Shown piece by piece: positions 52,771 to 61,499 of a stretch of 64,000 nt of DNA. Made by a program: the position numbers and the translations under genes. Each line of letters opens with the position of its first letter. The stretch's first letter is position 1. The DNA is from an uncultured Lachnospiraceae bacterium (GTDB lineage Bacteria; Bacillota; Clostridia; Lachnospirales; Lachnospiraceae): positions 1 through 64,000 of the forward strand of contig CAMWTP010000024.1 of the NCBI GenBank assembly GCA_947177165.1, given 5' to 3'. Under the pieces are notes generated by a model. That model was not told where the DNA came from. It saw nothing but the letters and a program-made list of their open reading frames with translations, and searched no databases.

Positions 52771-52857
52771 AGTGCGTGCCCCCTCTCCCGCCAGGAAAAG
52801 GAATTTGGGCGTTACGGGCTCAATGTCTCCCGCCAGAAGGTGGTTCGTGTACAATAG
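52771..52857 (+). pseudogene. Fragment resembling IS66-family transposase
   Basis: A 28-codon frame closed by TAG reads CPLSRQEKEFGRYGLNVSRQ in its centre. IS66 TnpC proteins have a conserved PLYRQEKEF-x-R-x-GL-x-LSRQT segment, so most positions match. No other part of the transposase is visible on either side, so this is a decayed remnant. Confidence 0.55.
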
Positions 52858-52941
52858 CTCACATTTATTTGATTTCCTAATATTTAAAGAAAAAGCGACA
52901 AAATTATGGAACATTCTGGATAAATAATTATGATGAGGCAC

Positions 52942-53105
52942 TAGAGCATGTTTGAAAAATCATTCCTACCACCTGTACGCCCCACTTTGCATGATATTTG
53001 CGCCAAATTCAGGTTACATAGCCCGCTATGCGCCCTTCATTTGGCACAAATCTCCCACAAATTGTGATGCACATCTGGCAGAAAGCATTTTTCAAACACG
53101 CTCTA
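52942..53105. mobile_element. MITE-like element with 19-bp terminal inverted repeats
   Basis: Tagagcatgtttgaaaaat (52942-52960) and its complement at 53087-53105 match at 18 of 19 positions. Inner inverted segments (atttgcgccaaat with atttggcacaaat; catag with ctatg) let nearly the whole 164 bp fold into one hairpin. There is no coding capacity. Ends begin with TA, as in IS630/mariner-type elements. It lies 53 bp before cdd. Confidence 0.65.
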
Positions 53106-53157
53106 AAAGAAATCCAGGCAAGAAGAAAGAATATGATCATAGATGAGGAGAATATGT

Positions 53158-53565
53158 ATGGAGAATAAAGAATTAATCCGTCTGGCATTGGAGGCAAGAG
53201 AGATGGCGTATGTGCCATATTCAAACTATATGGTGGGTGCAGCGCTTCTGACAAAGCAGGGCAGGGTGTACAAGGGATGCAATATTGAAAATGCTGCTTA
53301 CACGCCGACCAACTGTGCGGAGCGGACAGCGTTTTTTAAGGCAGTGAGCGAGGGCGAGCGGGAGTTTGCGGCGATCGCGATCGTCGGCGGATATGAGGGT
53401 GCGCCGAAAGATTACGCCTATCCCTGCGGCGTGTGCAGGCAGGTCATGATGGAGTTCTGCAATCCCGCAGAATTTCGGATAATCACAGCGGTCTCGGAGG
53501 AACAGTATGTGGAGCGGACGCTCGCAGAGCTGCTTCCAGAGGGATTCGGACCAGATAATTTATGA
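53158..53565 (+). CDS. cdd: Cytidine deaminase
   Basis: 135 residues, standard for the homotetrameric enzyme that converts cytidine to uridine. The zinc site is NCAERTAFFKAVSEG (Cys and catalytic Glu) and PCGVCRQVMMEF (two more Cys). The N-terminus shows YVPYSNYMVGAALLT, also typical. ATG 53158 is placed after GAGGAGA; the in-frame ATG at 53143 is upstream of it. Confidence 0.95.
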   Translation: MENKELIRLALEAREMAYVPYSNYMVGAALLTKQGRVYKGCNIENAAYTPTNCAERTAFFKAVSEGEREFAAIAIVGGYEGAPKDYAYPCGVCRQVMMEFCNPAEFRIITAVSEEQYVERTLAELLPEGFGPDNL

Positions 53566-53651
53566 TTTGGCACAAATTAGAATGATACCTCCAAGTTCAA
53601 AACGATTTGGGGGTTTTTACAATTCGTGCAGGAGACAGAGTGGAGGGTGTT

Positions 53652-55358
53652 ATGGAAGTAATCATACTTTTTATCATACTGTTTGCAGTATTTGTGTATG
53701 TGATGATCAGGGGAGCGGTGGAGGAAAAGAACCGCAAAAAGAAGTATCGCAGGCAGCTCAAAGAACTGTATGGCAGTTTTCCGGACAGAGTTTACAGTTC
53801 TGAGGAACTTGACAGGATATCGCGGTATTACTGGCACAAACGTGAAAAAAATAATAACGAAAACGACATTGATGAGATTACATGGAATGACTTATCTATG
53901 GACAATATCTTTGCGCGCATGAATTTTACCCAGTCTTCGTCGGGTGAGGAATATCTGTATGCAATGCTGCGTCATCCGGTGGCTGATGACAAAGATGGCA
54001 CACAGGCAAGGATGGAGACGCACATTAACTACTTGATGGAGCATGAGGAGCAGAGGCTGGATATCATGATGGCTCTTAAGGAGCTGGGGCACACAGGCAA
54101 ATATTCGCTTTCTGACTACCTGGATTATCTCGATGAGCTGAGCGTATGCAGCAACACCGTACATTACGGATGCATTTTACTGCTTTTGGTGTCAATTGCA
54201 ATGATTTTTGTGCGGACATCGTTGGGGGTACCGATGCTGATTGCTGCGGCCTGTTTCAATATTGTCACGTATATGAAGGAGAAGGGCGTCGCTGCCCCGT
54301 ATGTGACGACCTTTTCCTATATTATGCGCATGATTCACTGTGCGGATAATATCGCAAAGCATGAATGTGGTTCAGAAATGAATGATTACATTGTGGCATT
54401 GAAGACGGAGAGGGGAAGTTTCGACGACTTTGAGAAGCATTCAGGAATGGTTCTCAAAATGAATGCTTCCACTGGCAGTATTGACGAACTGTTGTTTGAT
54501 TATATTAAGATGCTGACACACATTGATCTGATTCGATTTAACAAGATGCTGAATATTGTCCATAAAAACAAGAAGGAGATTGTAGGACTTGCCGGGGATA
54601 TCGGCTATATTGATGCAGTGATTTCCATAGGATATTTCAGGGCAGCACTGCCTTATTATACAACGCCTTTTTTGCAGACCGGAAATGACAGTTCGTTGGT
54701 AATCAGCGAGGGATTTCATCCGTGCATCGAGAATCCTGTGGCAAACAGTTTCTCCCAGAGCAGGGGAATGGTTATTACAGGTTCGAATGCATCGGGCAAG
54801 TCAACCTTTTTGAAAATGACCGCGATTAATGCCATTCTGGCGCAGACGATACACACCTGTGCGGCAAAAATGTACAAGGGTAATTATTTCAGAATCTATT
54901 CTTCCATGTCGCTGCGGGACAATCTGGATAGTGGTGAAAGCTATTATATCGTTGAGATTAAGGCGCTGAAACGTATCATGGACGCGGCAGATTCCGGTGA
55001 TAATACGCCGCTTTTGTGCTTTGTGGATGAAGTGCTGCGGGGGACAAACACGGTGGAGCGCATCGCGGCATCGACACAGATTCTCGAGCGGCTGTCACAG
55101 AAGGGAATCTATTGCTTTGCGGCGACACACGATATCGAGCTGACGCATCTGCTGGAACGGTATTATGACAATTATCATTTTGAAGAGGAGGTAAGAAGCG
55201 GTGACGTGCTGTTTTCTTACAGACTTCTCGCGGGAAGGGCACACACGCGAAATGCGATAAAGCTCCTGGAAATCATAGGATTTTCAAAGGATATCATCCG
55301 AAAAGCCGACGATATGGCAGGCGCATTTTTGCGGGATGGTGAATGGAAGACGCAGTGA
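53652..55358 (+). CDS. Membrane-anchored MutS-like ATPase
   Basis: 568 residues. An N-terminal membrane segment (MEVIILFIILFAVFVYVMIR) and two more hydrophobic spans (~175-220) anchor it. The C-terminal ~200 residues form the MutS-type ABC ATPase: Walker A TGSNASGKST (~372), the MutS-like SSMSLRDNLDSGESYY, Walker B LLCFVDEVLRGTNTVER, and ATHDIEL. DNA mismatch-binding and connector domains of MutS are absent. Role unknown; it is not the repair MutS. ATG 53652 follows GGAGGG. Confidence 0.85.
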   Translation: MEVIILFIILFAVFVYVMIRGAVEEKNRKKKYRRQLKELYGSFPDRVYSSEELDRISRYYWHKREKNNNENDIDEITWNDLSMDNIFARMNFTQSSSGEEYLYAMLRHPVADDKDGTQARMETHINYLMEHEEQRLDIMMALKELGHTGKYSLSDYLDYLDELSVCSNTVHYGCILLLLVSIAMIFVRTSLGVPMLIAAACFNIVTYMKEKGVAAPYVTTFSYIMRMIHCADNIAKHECGSEMNDYIVALKTERGSFDDFEKHSGMVLKMNASTGSIDELLFDYIKMLTHIDLIRFNKMLNIVHKNKKEIVGLAGDIGYIDAVISIGYFRAALPYYTTPFLQTGNDSSLVISEGFHPCIENPVANSFSQSRGMVITGSNASGKSTFLKMTAINAILAQTIHTCAAKMYKGNYFRIYSSMSLRDNLDSGESYYIVEIKALKRIMDAADSGDNTPLLCFVDEVLRGTNTVERIAASTQILERLSQKGIYCFAATHDIELTHLLERYYDNYHFEEEVRSGDVLFSYRLLAGRAHTRNAIKLLEIIGFSKDIIRKADDMAGAFLRDGEWKTQ

Positions 55359-55371
55359 GGATTGATTCGTA

Positions 55372-55400
55372 TGCGTGCCAAAGCACGCAAAGGGGTACAG
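55372..55400 (+). repeat. Palindromic leader repeat, copy 1
   Basis: Tgcgtgc (55372-55378), loop caaa, gcacgca (55383-55389), then aaggggtacag. The 22 nt at 55379-55400 are identical to 60661-60682. They contain the AAGGGG ribosome binding site of the ABC gene at 55403. Confidence 0.75.
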
Positions 55401-55402
55401 GC

Positions 55403-57112
55403 ATGAAGAAGGTATTGTCAAACTATCTGAGACCTTACTATGGGCGTATGCTGATGGGCTTTGTCATCAAATTTATCGGGACGATCATGGATCTGTGTCT
55501 GCCCTGGATACTGGCCTATATGATTGACACGGTGATTCCGCAGGGCAGACGCAATGCTATTTTTCTGTGGGGATTTGCGATGCTTGTCTGCTCGGTGCTC
55601 GCGCTCACATTCAATGTTATCGCAAACCGCATGGCGTCCAAGGTGGCAAGAGATACGACGGAGACGATACGTCACGACCTATTTGAAAAAATTATGTGGC
55701 TTTCCAATGCTAAGACAGACGAATTTACAAAACCGTCCCTTATCTCACGGCTTACGACAGATACTTACAATGTCCATCAGATGCTTGGAAGAGTACAGCG
55801 GCTCGGCGTCCGCGCACCAATTCTGATAATCGGCGGCATTCTGGTAACGCTGACGCTCGATCCGGTTCTGACGCTGGTGCTCGTCTCGGTGATGCCCGTT
55901 ACGGCATTTGTCACGTACTATTTTTCCAGAAAAAGTATTCCGATGTACAATGCACTGCAGAGGGCGGTGGATCAGTTTGTGCGCCTGCTGCGGGAGGATA
56001 TCGCCGGTATCCGTGTGATCAAGGCACTTTCCAAGACAGGATACGAAGAGCAGAAATATGATACATTGAACAAAAAGGTTGTCACCCTGGAGCGAAAGGC
56101 AGATGTCACGATGGCCGTCGTCAATCCAGCCACGAACCTTTTTCTGAATCTCGGACTTGTGTTCGTCGTGATCGTCGGCGCGTACAGGGTGAATCAGGGA
56201 AGTTCCGAAGTTGGGAAAATCCTTGCATTCCTTACATATTTTACGATTATTTTAAATGCCATGATCAATATTTCCAAAATGTTTGTCATTATCTCCAGGG
56301 CGGTTGCGTCCGCAAACCGTATCATGGAGGTCATCGATGTGTCGGAAGAGTCCCTTTCCCAATGCTGCAAGAAGTTTGTGGAGGATGATGCGTACATTCG
56401 CTTTGAGCATGTAACCTTTTCCTACCAGTCGGCGGAAGCGGAACCCAATCTGACAGACATCAGCTTTTCCCTGAAAAAGGGGGAGACGCTGGGCATTATC
56501 GGAGCGACAGGGTCTGGGAAGAGTACGCTTGCCGCGCTGCTGATGCGTTTTTATGACATTGACCAGGGAAATATTTATATAGAGGGCGAGGATATCCGAA
56601 CGATGCCGACAGGCAGACTCCGGGAAAGGTTTGGCGTGGTTTTTCAGAATGATACGATTTTTGAGGATTCTATTGCTGAGAATGTCCGCATGGGACGGAC
56701 ACTGTCGGAGGAGGATATCAAGAAGGCAATTGCCTGTGCGAAGGCAAAGGAATTTGTGGAGGAAGCAGGGCGCGGGTATGATAATCATATCAATATCCGC
56801 GGCGCGAATCTGAGCGGCGGGCAGAAACAGCGTATCCTGATTGCAAGAGCTCTGGCGGCGCAGCCGGATATCCTGATTCTGGACGATTCCTCGAGTGCGC
56901 TGGACTACAAGACAGATGCGGCTCTGCGTCATGAGCTGGCAGCGCATTTTGCGGATACGACGAAGCTGATTATTGCGCAGAGAGTCAGTTCGATTCTGCA
57001 TGCAGATCAAATCATGGTGCTCGAGGATGGTAAAATGATCGGGTATGGTACGCACGAGGAGCTTTTGGAGCGCTGTGCGGTATATCGCGAAATCCGCGAT
57101 TCGCAAATTTAA
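55403..57112 (+). CDS. ABC exporter half 1 (heterodimer, degenerate Walker B)
   Basis: 569 residues: six-helix membrane domain (residues ~15-310), then an ATPase domain with Walker A GATGSGKST, canonical signature NLSGGQKQR, and Walker B ILILDDSSSALD, where the catalytic Glu after the Walker B Asp is replaced by Asp. It pairs with the next gene. Loss of the Glu here and of the signature glycine in its partner would make one of the two ATP sites non-hydrolytic, as in heterodimeric exporters such as TM287/288 or BmrCD. Likely exports a lipid, peptide or drug. ATG 55403 follows the leader repeat. Confidence 0.9.
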   Translation: MKKVLSNYLRPYYGRMLMGFVIKFIGTIMDLCLPWILAYMIDTVIPQGRRNAIFLWGFAMLVCSVLALTFNVIANRMASKVARDTTETIRHDLFEKIMWLSNAKTDEFTKPSLISRLTTDTYNVHQMLGRVQRLGVRAPILIIGGILVTLTLDPVLTLVLVSVMPVTAFVTYYFSRKSIPMYNALQRAVDQFVRLLREDIAGIRVIKALSKTGYEEQKYDTLNKKVVTLERKADVTMAVVNPATNLFLNLGLVFVVIVGAYRVNQGSSEVGKILAFLTYFTIILNAMINISKMFVIISRAVASANRIMEVIDVSEESLSQCCKKFVEDDAYIRFEHVTFSYQSAEAEPNLTDISFSLKKGETLGIIGATGSGKSTLAALLMRFYDIDQGNIYIEGEDIRTMPTGRLRERFGVVFQNDTIFEDSIAENVRMGRTLSEEDIKKAIACAKAKEFVEEAGRGYDNHINIRGANLSGGQKQRILIARALAAQPDILILDDSSSALDYKTDAALRHELAAHFADTTKLIIAQRVSSILHADQIMVLEDGKMIGYGTHEELLERCAVYREIRDSQI

Positions 57113-57199
57113 GGAGCGAAATACAAGTTCTTTGTGGTTGTAGTGCCTCTGCTGAGATGGTCTCGGGAGGGCTGACGCAGTTTGAAACAGGAGTATGGT

Positions 57200-58969
57200 A
57201 TGGCGGAAGGTCAAAAAAAGTATGAAAAGCCCAGGAACCGCAAGGGAACGATTCTGCGGCTTGGGAGCTATATGATACAGTATAAATATCTGGTATTGTT
57301 AGCACTGGGTCTGACAGTGGGAAGCAATCTGCTGGCACTGGTGGGGCCAATGCTTTCGGGGTATGCCATCGATGCCATTGAGCCAGGTGTCGGAGAGGTT
57401 GATTTTGCGCGTGTGTTTTATTATGCGGGACTGATGGTTGGCTTTTATGTCGTTTCTTCGATATTATCTTATATTCTTGCCGTGCTGATGATTCATATCA
57501 GCCGCAAAGTTGTATATCAGATGCGCAGGGATGTGTTCGAGCGTCTGATGAAGCTCCCGGTCGGATACTTTGACACGCACCAGACAGGGGATATCATCAG
57601 CCGCATTTCCTATGATATTGATACAGTCAACACCTCTCTTGCAAATGATTTGATACAGATTCTTACAACTTTGATTACAGTAGTCGGGGCGTTTGCCATG
57701 ATGATTGTGATTTCGCCGAAGCTGATATTGGTTTTTGTTTTTACAGTGCCGTTATCTGTCATACTGACAAAAGGAATCACAGGAAAGACGCGCCCGCTGT
57801 TTCGTCTGCGCTCGCGCAGGCTGGGTGAGTTAAACGGCTTTGTGGAGGAGATGATATCGGGGCAGAAGACATTGAAAGCATATCATCAGGAAAAAAATAT
57901 GATCCAAAAATTTGATGGAAAAAACGAGGAGGCCGTGGAGGCTTATTACAGGGCAGAGTATTATGGAAGTGTTGTCGGACCGACAGTGAATTTTGTCAAT
58001 AACCTTTCCCTTGCACTGGTGAGTATGTTTGGGGCGTTGCTTTTTCTGGCAGGGCAGATGCGTATTGGCAGCATTTCTTCTTTTATACTGTATTCCAGAA
58101 AATTCTCTGGACCGATCAACGAGGCGGCCAATATCATGAGTGAGCTGCAGTCTGCACTTGCCGCGGCAGAGCGTGTGTTTCATATGATTGATGAGCCGAT
58201 GGAGGCTGCAGATTCTCAGAGTGCATCGGAACTTGAAAACGTTGTGGGCAATGTTTTGCTGGAAAATGTAAGCTTTGGATATACGAAGGAGCAGAAGATT
58301 ATCAAAAATCTCAACCTGCATGCGGCACCGGGAAAACTTGTGGCAATCGTGGGACCTACTGGGGCTGGAAAGACAACGCTGATCAATCTGCTGATGCGTT
58401 TTTATGATGCAGATGACGGGAAGATTTGTGTGGATAACCATAACATCTGCGATGTCACGCGCGCAAGTCTGCGCCAGTCGTATGCTATGGTGCTGCAGGA
58501 TACATGGCTTTTTGAGGGGACAGTTTTTGAAAATATTGCTTATGGAAAACAGGGAGCTACCTTGGAGGAAGTGATTGCCGCGGCAAAAGCTGCCAAAATC
58601 CATTCTTACATCAAGCGTCTGCCGCAGGGCTATGACACGGTTCTCACTGATGAGGGAACCAATATTTCAAAAGGGCAGAAACAGCTATTGACAATCGCGA
58701 GGGCGATGCTTCTGGATGCGCCGATGCTCATTCTCGACGAAGCGACCTCCAACGTTGACACAAGGACAGAGCAGCAGATTCAGCAGGCGATGCGCAGTCT
58801 GATGGAGCACAAGACCTGTTTTGTCATTGCCCACAGGCTTTCGACGATTCAGAATGCGGATGTGATCCTGGTGGTGAACCACGGGGAGATTGTGGAGCAG
58901 GGGACACATGGGGAGCTGATGGAGAGAGAAGGGTTTTATTATCAGATGTATCGGGCGCAGTTTGAGTAG
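57200..58969 (+). CDS. ABC exporter half 2 (heterodimer, degenerate signature)
   Basis: 589 residues, six-helix membrane domain (~30-330), ATPase with Walker A GPTGAGKTT, signature NISKGQKQLL (a Lys where LSGGQ has Gly) and canonical Walker B MLILDEATSNVD with the catalytic Glu. The pattern complements half 1. ATG 57200 follows ACAGGAG. Stop overlaps the beginning of a truncated gene. Confidence 0.9.
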   Translation: MAEGQKKYEKPRNRKGTILRLGSYMIQYKYLVLLALGLTVGSNLLALVGPMLSGYAIDAIEPGVGEVDFARVFYYAGLMVGFYVVSSILSYILAVLMIHISRKVVYQMRRDVFERLMKLPVGYFDTHQTGDIISRISYDIDTVNTSLANDLIQILTTLITVVGAFAMMIVISPKLILVFVFTVPLSVILTKGITGKTRPLFRLRSRRLGELNGFVEEMISGQKTLKAYHQEKNMIQKFDGKNEEAVEAYYRAEYYGSVVGPTVNFVNNLSLALVSMFGALLFLAGQMRIGSISSFILYSRKFSGPINEAANIMSELQSALAAAERVFHMIDEPMEAADSQSASELENVVGNVLLENVSFGYTKEQKIIKNLNLHAAPGKLVAIVGPTGAGKTTLINLLMRFYDADDGKICVDNHNICDVTRASLRQSYAMVLQDTWLFEGTVFENIAYGKQGATLEEVIAAAKAAKIHSYIKRLPQGYDTVLTDEGTNISKGQKQLLTIARAMLLDAPMLILDEATSNVDTRTEQQIQQAMRSLMEHKTCFVIAHRLSTIQNADVILVVNHGEIVEQGTHGELMEREGFYYQMYRAQFE

Positions 58970-59318
58970 AAACGCACTGCACCGTGTACTGAAAAAATTT
59001 GTGGATGCGGATAATGGACAGAAAACTGACTTTTTCGTGCCAAGGGGAGTTGTAATCAGACAGGAAAATGATATGCTGACATTGGAAAATTCAGGAAGCA
59101 TTCGTGTTGGGAAATACCAGATGAAACTTGGCGGCGAGTCTGATCCGAGAAACAAAGCTTTGATGAAAATGTTTAATATGATTGATATTGGTGAACGCGC
59201 GGGAAGTGGCGTACCGGAATTATTTTCCGTGTGGGAACAGGAGGGATGGGAAGAGCCACAGATTGAGGAGAGACAAAACCGCCGAAAAAAACAGAGAGCA
59301 GCAGTGAGGTTATCATGA
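58962..59318 (+). pseudogene. C-terminal remnant of an AlbA_2/HATPase_c_4 (RecG-like) regulator
   Basis: 118 codons read as the last third of the AlbA_2-type transcriptional regulator/ATPase family: FFVPRGVVIRQENDMLTL, GGESDPRNKALMKMFNMI, IGERAGSGVPELFSVWEQ, EEPQIEE. The N-terminal AlbA_2 DNA-binding domain is missing and the frame has only a TTG start that overlaps the ABC stop, so a deletion or insertion probably joined the genes. It ends in a 4-nt ATGA overlap with the kinase. Confidence 0.7.
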
Positions 59319-60607
59319 TTTATATTGTAGATAATATATCAAATTATTTAATCTATCTTTTTATAATTCATTTTGGATTCAGGTTAAATCCGAGAAAAAA
59401 CAAGCTTTTTATTGGCGCATCGGTTTTGACTATGTTGTCTGCTGGGGCTTATAACGCATATTTTGACACGAACTCTCCGATGATCTATATATTTTGGAGC
59501 ATACTTTCCATATGTTTCTTTTTTGAAGACAGATTGTGCAATCTGTTCATACTAAGTGCTGCCCTTATGTATTTTACCGGAATCATTGATACATTCAGTG
59601 TCATGCTGATACAGGTTGTGTTGATAGGCGGAGGGATTGCCGGTACAGAGATAACATGGTGGATGGAATCCGCTTATCTGATATCGTTTTTGGTATACGT
59701 TTCGGTATATTTACTTCTTCTTAAAAAAAATGAAGTATACCTGTGTGATATAGAACTGAAATATCAGTTCGCGCTTTTGATACAAGGCAGTATTTTTCAA
59801 TTGTTTTATAATTTTGTTTTTATCTTCTTTAATGAAAATCATGCAATGTATGACTGGGATGCCTATGCAGTATTTTTTATCAGCATAGCAGGAGTAATAT
59901 ATTCTCTTTTTCTTACGCTGGGACTTGCCATTAAAAATATACTGTCAAATAGACAGAATAAGGAGCTTCAATCTTTTATGCAGATGCAAAAACAACAGTA
60001 CGATTACCAGTTACAGCAGTCAGTGGCAGTGCGGTGTTTTAAGCATGATATGGTAAATCACATTGGTGCGCTTAGAGAATTATTGAATCAAAAAAAGACA
60101 GAGGCAGCCAAAGAGTACATAGATACCATCTGGAATATTCAGGATGAATTTGACTTAAAGATTCACACAGGAGATGGGTTTCTTGATGTTATTATAAATT
60201 ATTATTTCTATTTGGCGGCTAAGGAAAATATAGAGTTCATTGTATCAGGAAAGCTGACTGAAAAAATGCATCTTGAGATGTTTGATATTACAACGCTGAT
60301 GGGAAATATACTGCAGAATGCTATGGAAGCAGCAATAAAAGCATCCGTTCCCAGAATCCGGGTTGAGCTTGTAGAACATAAAAAGGAATTTTTTATGATT
60401 GTCACTAACAGTGTGGTTGAAAAAGTAAATACAAAAAGAGACATTTTTAGGACATCAAAAAGGGATAAGGCAAATCATGGGTTTGGTCTGAAAAATATTG
60501 CCGCGACAGTTGAAAAGTATCATGGCGAATATTATATGGAATCGATAGAGGAAAATGGCGAAGTGTTGTTTCAAATCAGTATTGCGATTCCAAAGGCGGG
60601 GGATTGA
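59315..60607 (+). CDS. AgrC-like (GHKL) sensor histidine kinase
   Basis: 430 residues. Six or seven membrane segments in the first ~210 residues (IYLFIIHFGFRL onward), then a coiled coil and phospho-acceptor His in RCFKHDMVNHIGALREL, and a GHKL ATPase domain with NILQNAMEAAI (N-box) and HGFGLKNI. This is the HPK10 (AgrC/ComD) peptide-sensing layout. It starts within the remnant gene's stop. Partner: the LytTR regulator 77 nt downstream. There is no agrB or recognisable agrD nearby. Confidence 0.88.
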   Translation: MIYIVDNISNYLIYLFIIHFGFRLNPRKNKLFIGASVLTMLSAGAYNAYFDTNSPMIYIFWSILSICFFFEDRLCNLFILSAALMYFTGIIDTFSVMLIQVVLIGGGIAGTEITWWMESAYLISFLVYVSVYLLLLKKNEVYLCDIELKYQFALLIQGSIFQLFYNFVFIFFNENHAMYDWDAYAVFFISIAGVIYSLFLTLGLAIKNILSNRQNKELQSFMQMQKQQYDYQLQQSVAVRCFKHDMVNHIGALRELLNQKKTEAAKEYIDTIWNIQDEFDLKIHTGDGFLDVIINYYFYLAAKENIEFIVSGKLTEKMHLEMFDITTLMGNILQNAMEAAIKASVPRIRVELVEHKKEFFMIVTNSVVEKVNTKRDIFRTSKRDKANHGFGLKNIAATVEKYHGEYYMESIEENGEVLFQISIAIPKAGD

Positions 60608-60641
60608 AAGAGGTTTGTCCTAAACGATTGTTTGGTATGCA

Positions 60642-60682
60642 GCGTGCATTTGAACGCCGTCAAAGCACGCAAAGGGGTACAG
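60642..60682 (+). repeat. Palindromic leader repeat, copy 2
   Basis: Gcgtgc (60642-60647) and gcacgc (60665-60670) flank a 17-nt loop; the 3' part including aaaggggtacag is identical to copy 1 at 55379-55400 (22 nt). It lies in the 77-nt gap between kinase and regulator and supplies the ribosome binding site. Confidence 0.75.
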
Positions 60683-60684
60683 AT

Positions 60685-61389
60685 ATGAAAATAGGTATTG
60701 TAGAAGATGAAGCGGTATGGAGAGATAAGATACAGGCTGTTATTGAAAAATATTGCATGGATAAAAATATTTCATCTCAAATCAATTCATATGGCAGCGG
60801 AAAGGATTTTATGAAAAATCCAGATGCCGACTTGCTGTTTCTGGATATTGAACTCGCAGAAGGTGAAGATGGTTTTGGGATTGCGGAGCAATTAATGCAC
60901 TTTGGAAGCAAATGTAAAGTATGTTTTTTAACTTCACATACGGAAATGGCAAGATTAGGTTATCGGGTCAATGCTTTCAGATACATAGACAAAAGACATT
61001 TGGAGGAAATCAATGAAGCCCTTGATTTTTTCCTTGAAACCAGGATTCAGGATCGAATTATTTATTGTAATGACACGAATGGGATTTGCACAAAGATAAA
61101 CCTGGACAAACTTCTGCTTGTTGAAACATATGGAAGAAAATTAAGATATCTTATGTTGGATGGCAGCGAACATTTTTGTGAGGGAAAGATATCGGAAACT
61201 GCACAAAGTTTATCCCAGTCTGGTTTTTTTCAGATACAGCGGTCGTATATTGTCAATTTAAAATACATTGACAAGGTAAACAGCCGTGAGATTACACTAT
61301 GTAATGGATTAAAGGTAGTGATTGGAAGGACGCACAGTAAAGAATTTAAAAAAGAATTTTTTAAATGGAGAATGCGGTTTGACAATTGA
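60685..61389 (+). CDS. LytTR-family response regulator (AgrA-like)
   Basis: 234 residues. Receiver with IGIVEDEAVWRDKI, Asp in LLFLDIELAEGEDGF, LTSHTEM; then a LytTR DNA-binding domain (VETYGRKLRYLMLDG, FFQIQRSYIVNLKYIDKV, and the final VVIGRTHSKEFKKEFFKW). LytTR proteins bind two direct repeats about two helical turns apart; such repeats start 2 nt after this stop codon. ATG 60685 follows AAGGGG of the leader repeat. Confidence 0.92.
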   Translation: MKIGIVEDEAVWRDKIQAVIEKYCMDKNISSQINSYGSGKDFMKNPDADLLFLDIELAEGEDGFGIAEQLMHFGSKCKVCFLTSHTEMARLGYRVNAFRYIDKRHLEEINEALDFFLETRIQDRIIYCNDTNGICTKINLDKLLLVETYGRKLRYLMLDGSEHFCEGKISETAQSLSQSGFFQIQRSYIVNLKYIDKVNSREITLCNGLKVVIGRTHSKEFKKEFFKWRMRFDN

Positions 61390-61391
61390 GT

Positions 61392-61426
61392 TGTGTCGTT
61401 TATGCAAAATCTGTGTCGTTTATGCA
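61392..61426 (+). promoter_or_regulatory. Direct repeats, putative LytTR regulator binding site
   Basis: Tgtgtcgtttatgca occurs at 61392-61406 and 61412-61426, 20 bp start to start, two helical turns. LytTR sites are typically pairs of ~9-bp direct repeats at this spacing upstream of weak promoters. A TATAAA (61457-61462) with a poor -35 (TTTTAT, 61434-61439, 17-bp spacer) lies just downstream. Confidence 0.72.
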
Positions 61427-61450
61427 CGAAGCATTTTATTGTTTTTCTCA

Positions 61451-61487
61451 CTGTGATATAAATAAAGCGTTAAGGATTATATCACAG
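61451..61487 (+). promoter_or_regulatory. 10-bp palindrome over the -10 and next to the peptide ribosome binding site
   Basis: Ctgtgatata (61451-61460) and tatatcacag (61478-61487) are perfect complements with a 17-nt spacer. The left arm covers most of the -10 box; the right arm touches AGGAGG (61486-61491). It may be an operator or, if transcription starts upstream, an mRNA hairpin. Confidence 0.5.
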
Positions 61488-61499
61488 GAGGATGAAAAA

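Larger units (their letters stand above)
52100..53157. other. 1.06-kb gene-poor region with decayed mobile-element remains
   Basis: It contains a hairpin (ggggctttat 52350-52359 with ataaagcccc 52371-52380), a short reading frame with a strong ribosome binding site (52534-52593), a transposase-like fragment (52771-52857) and a MITE-like element (52942-53105). No full gene is present. It separates the CheA/regulator block from cdd. Confidence 0.65.

Noticed and set aside
52753-52941. 62-codon minus-strand frame in the gene-poor region
   Set aside because: It is antisense to the IS66-like fragment, which explains the sequence better.
56252-57214. 320-codon minus-strand frame
   Set aside because: Lies opposite the ABC exporter ATPase domain and has no recognisable protein features.
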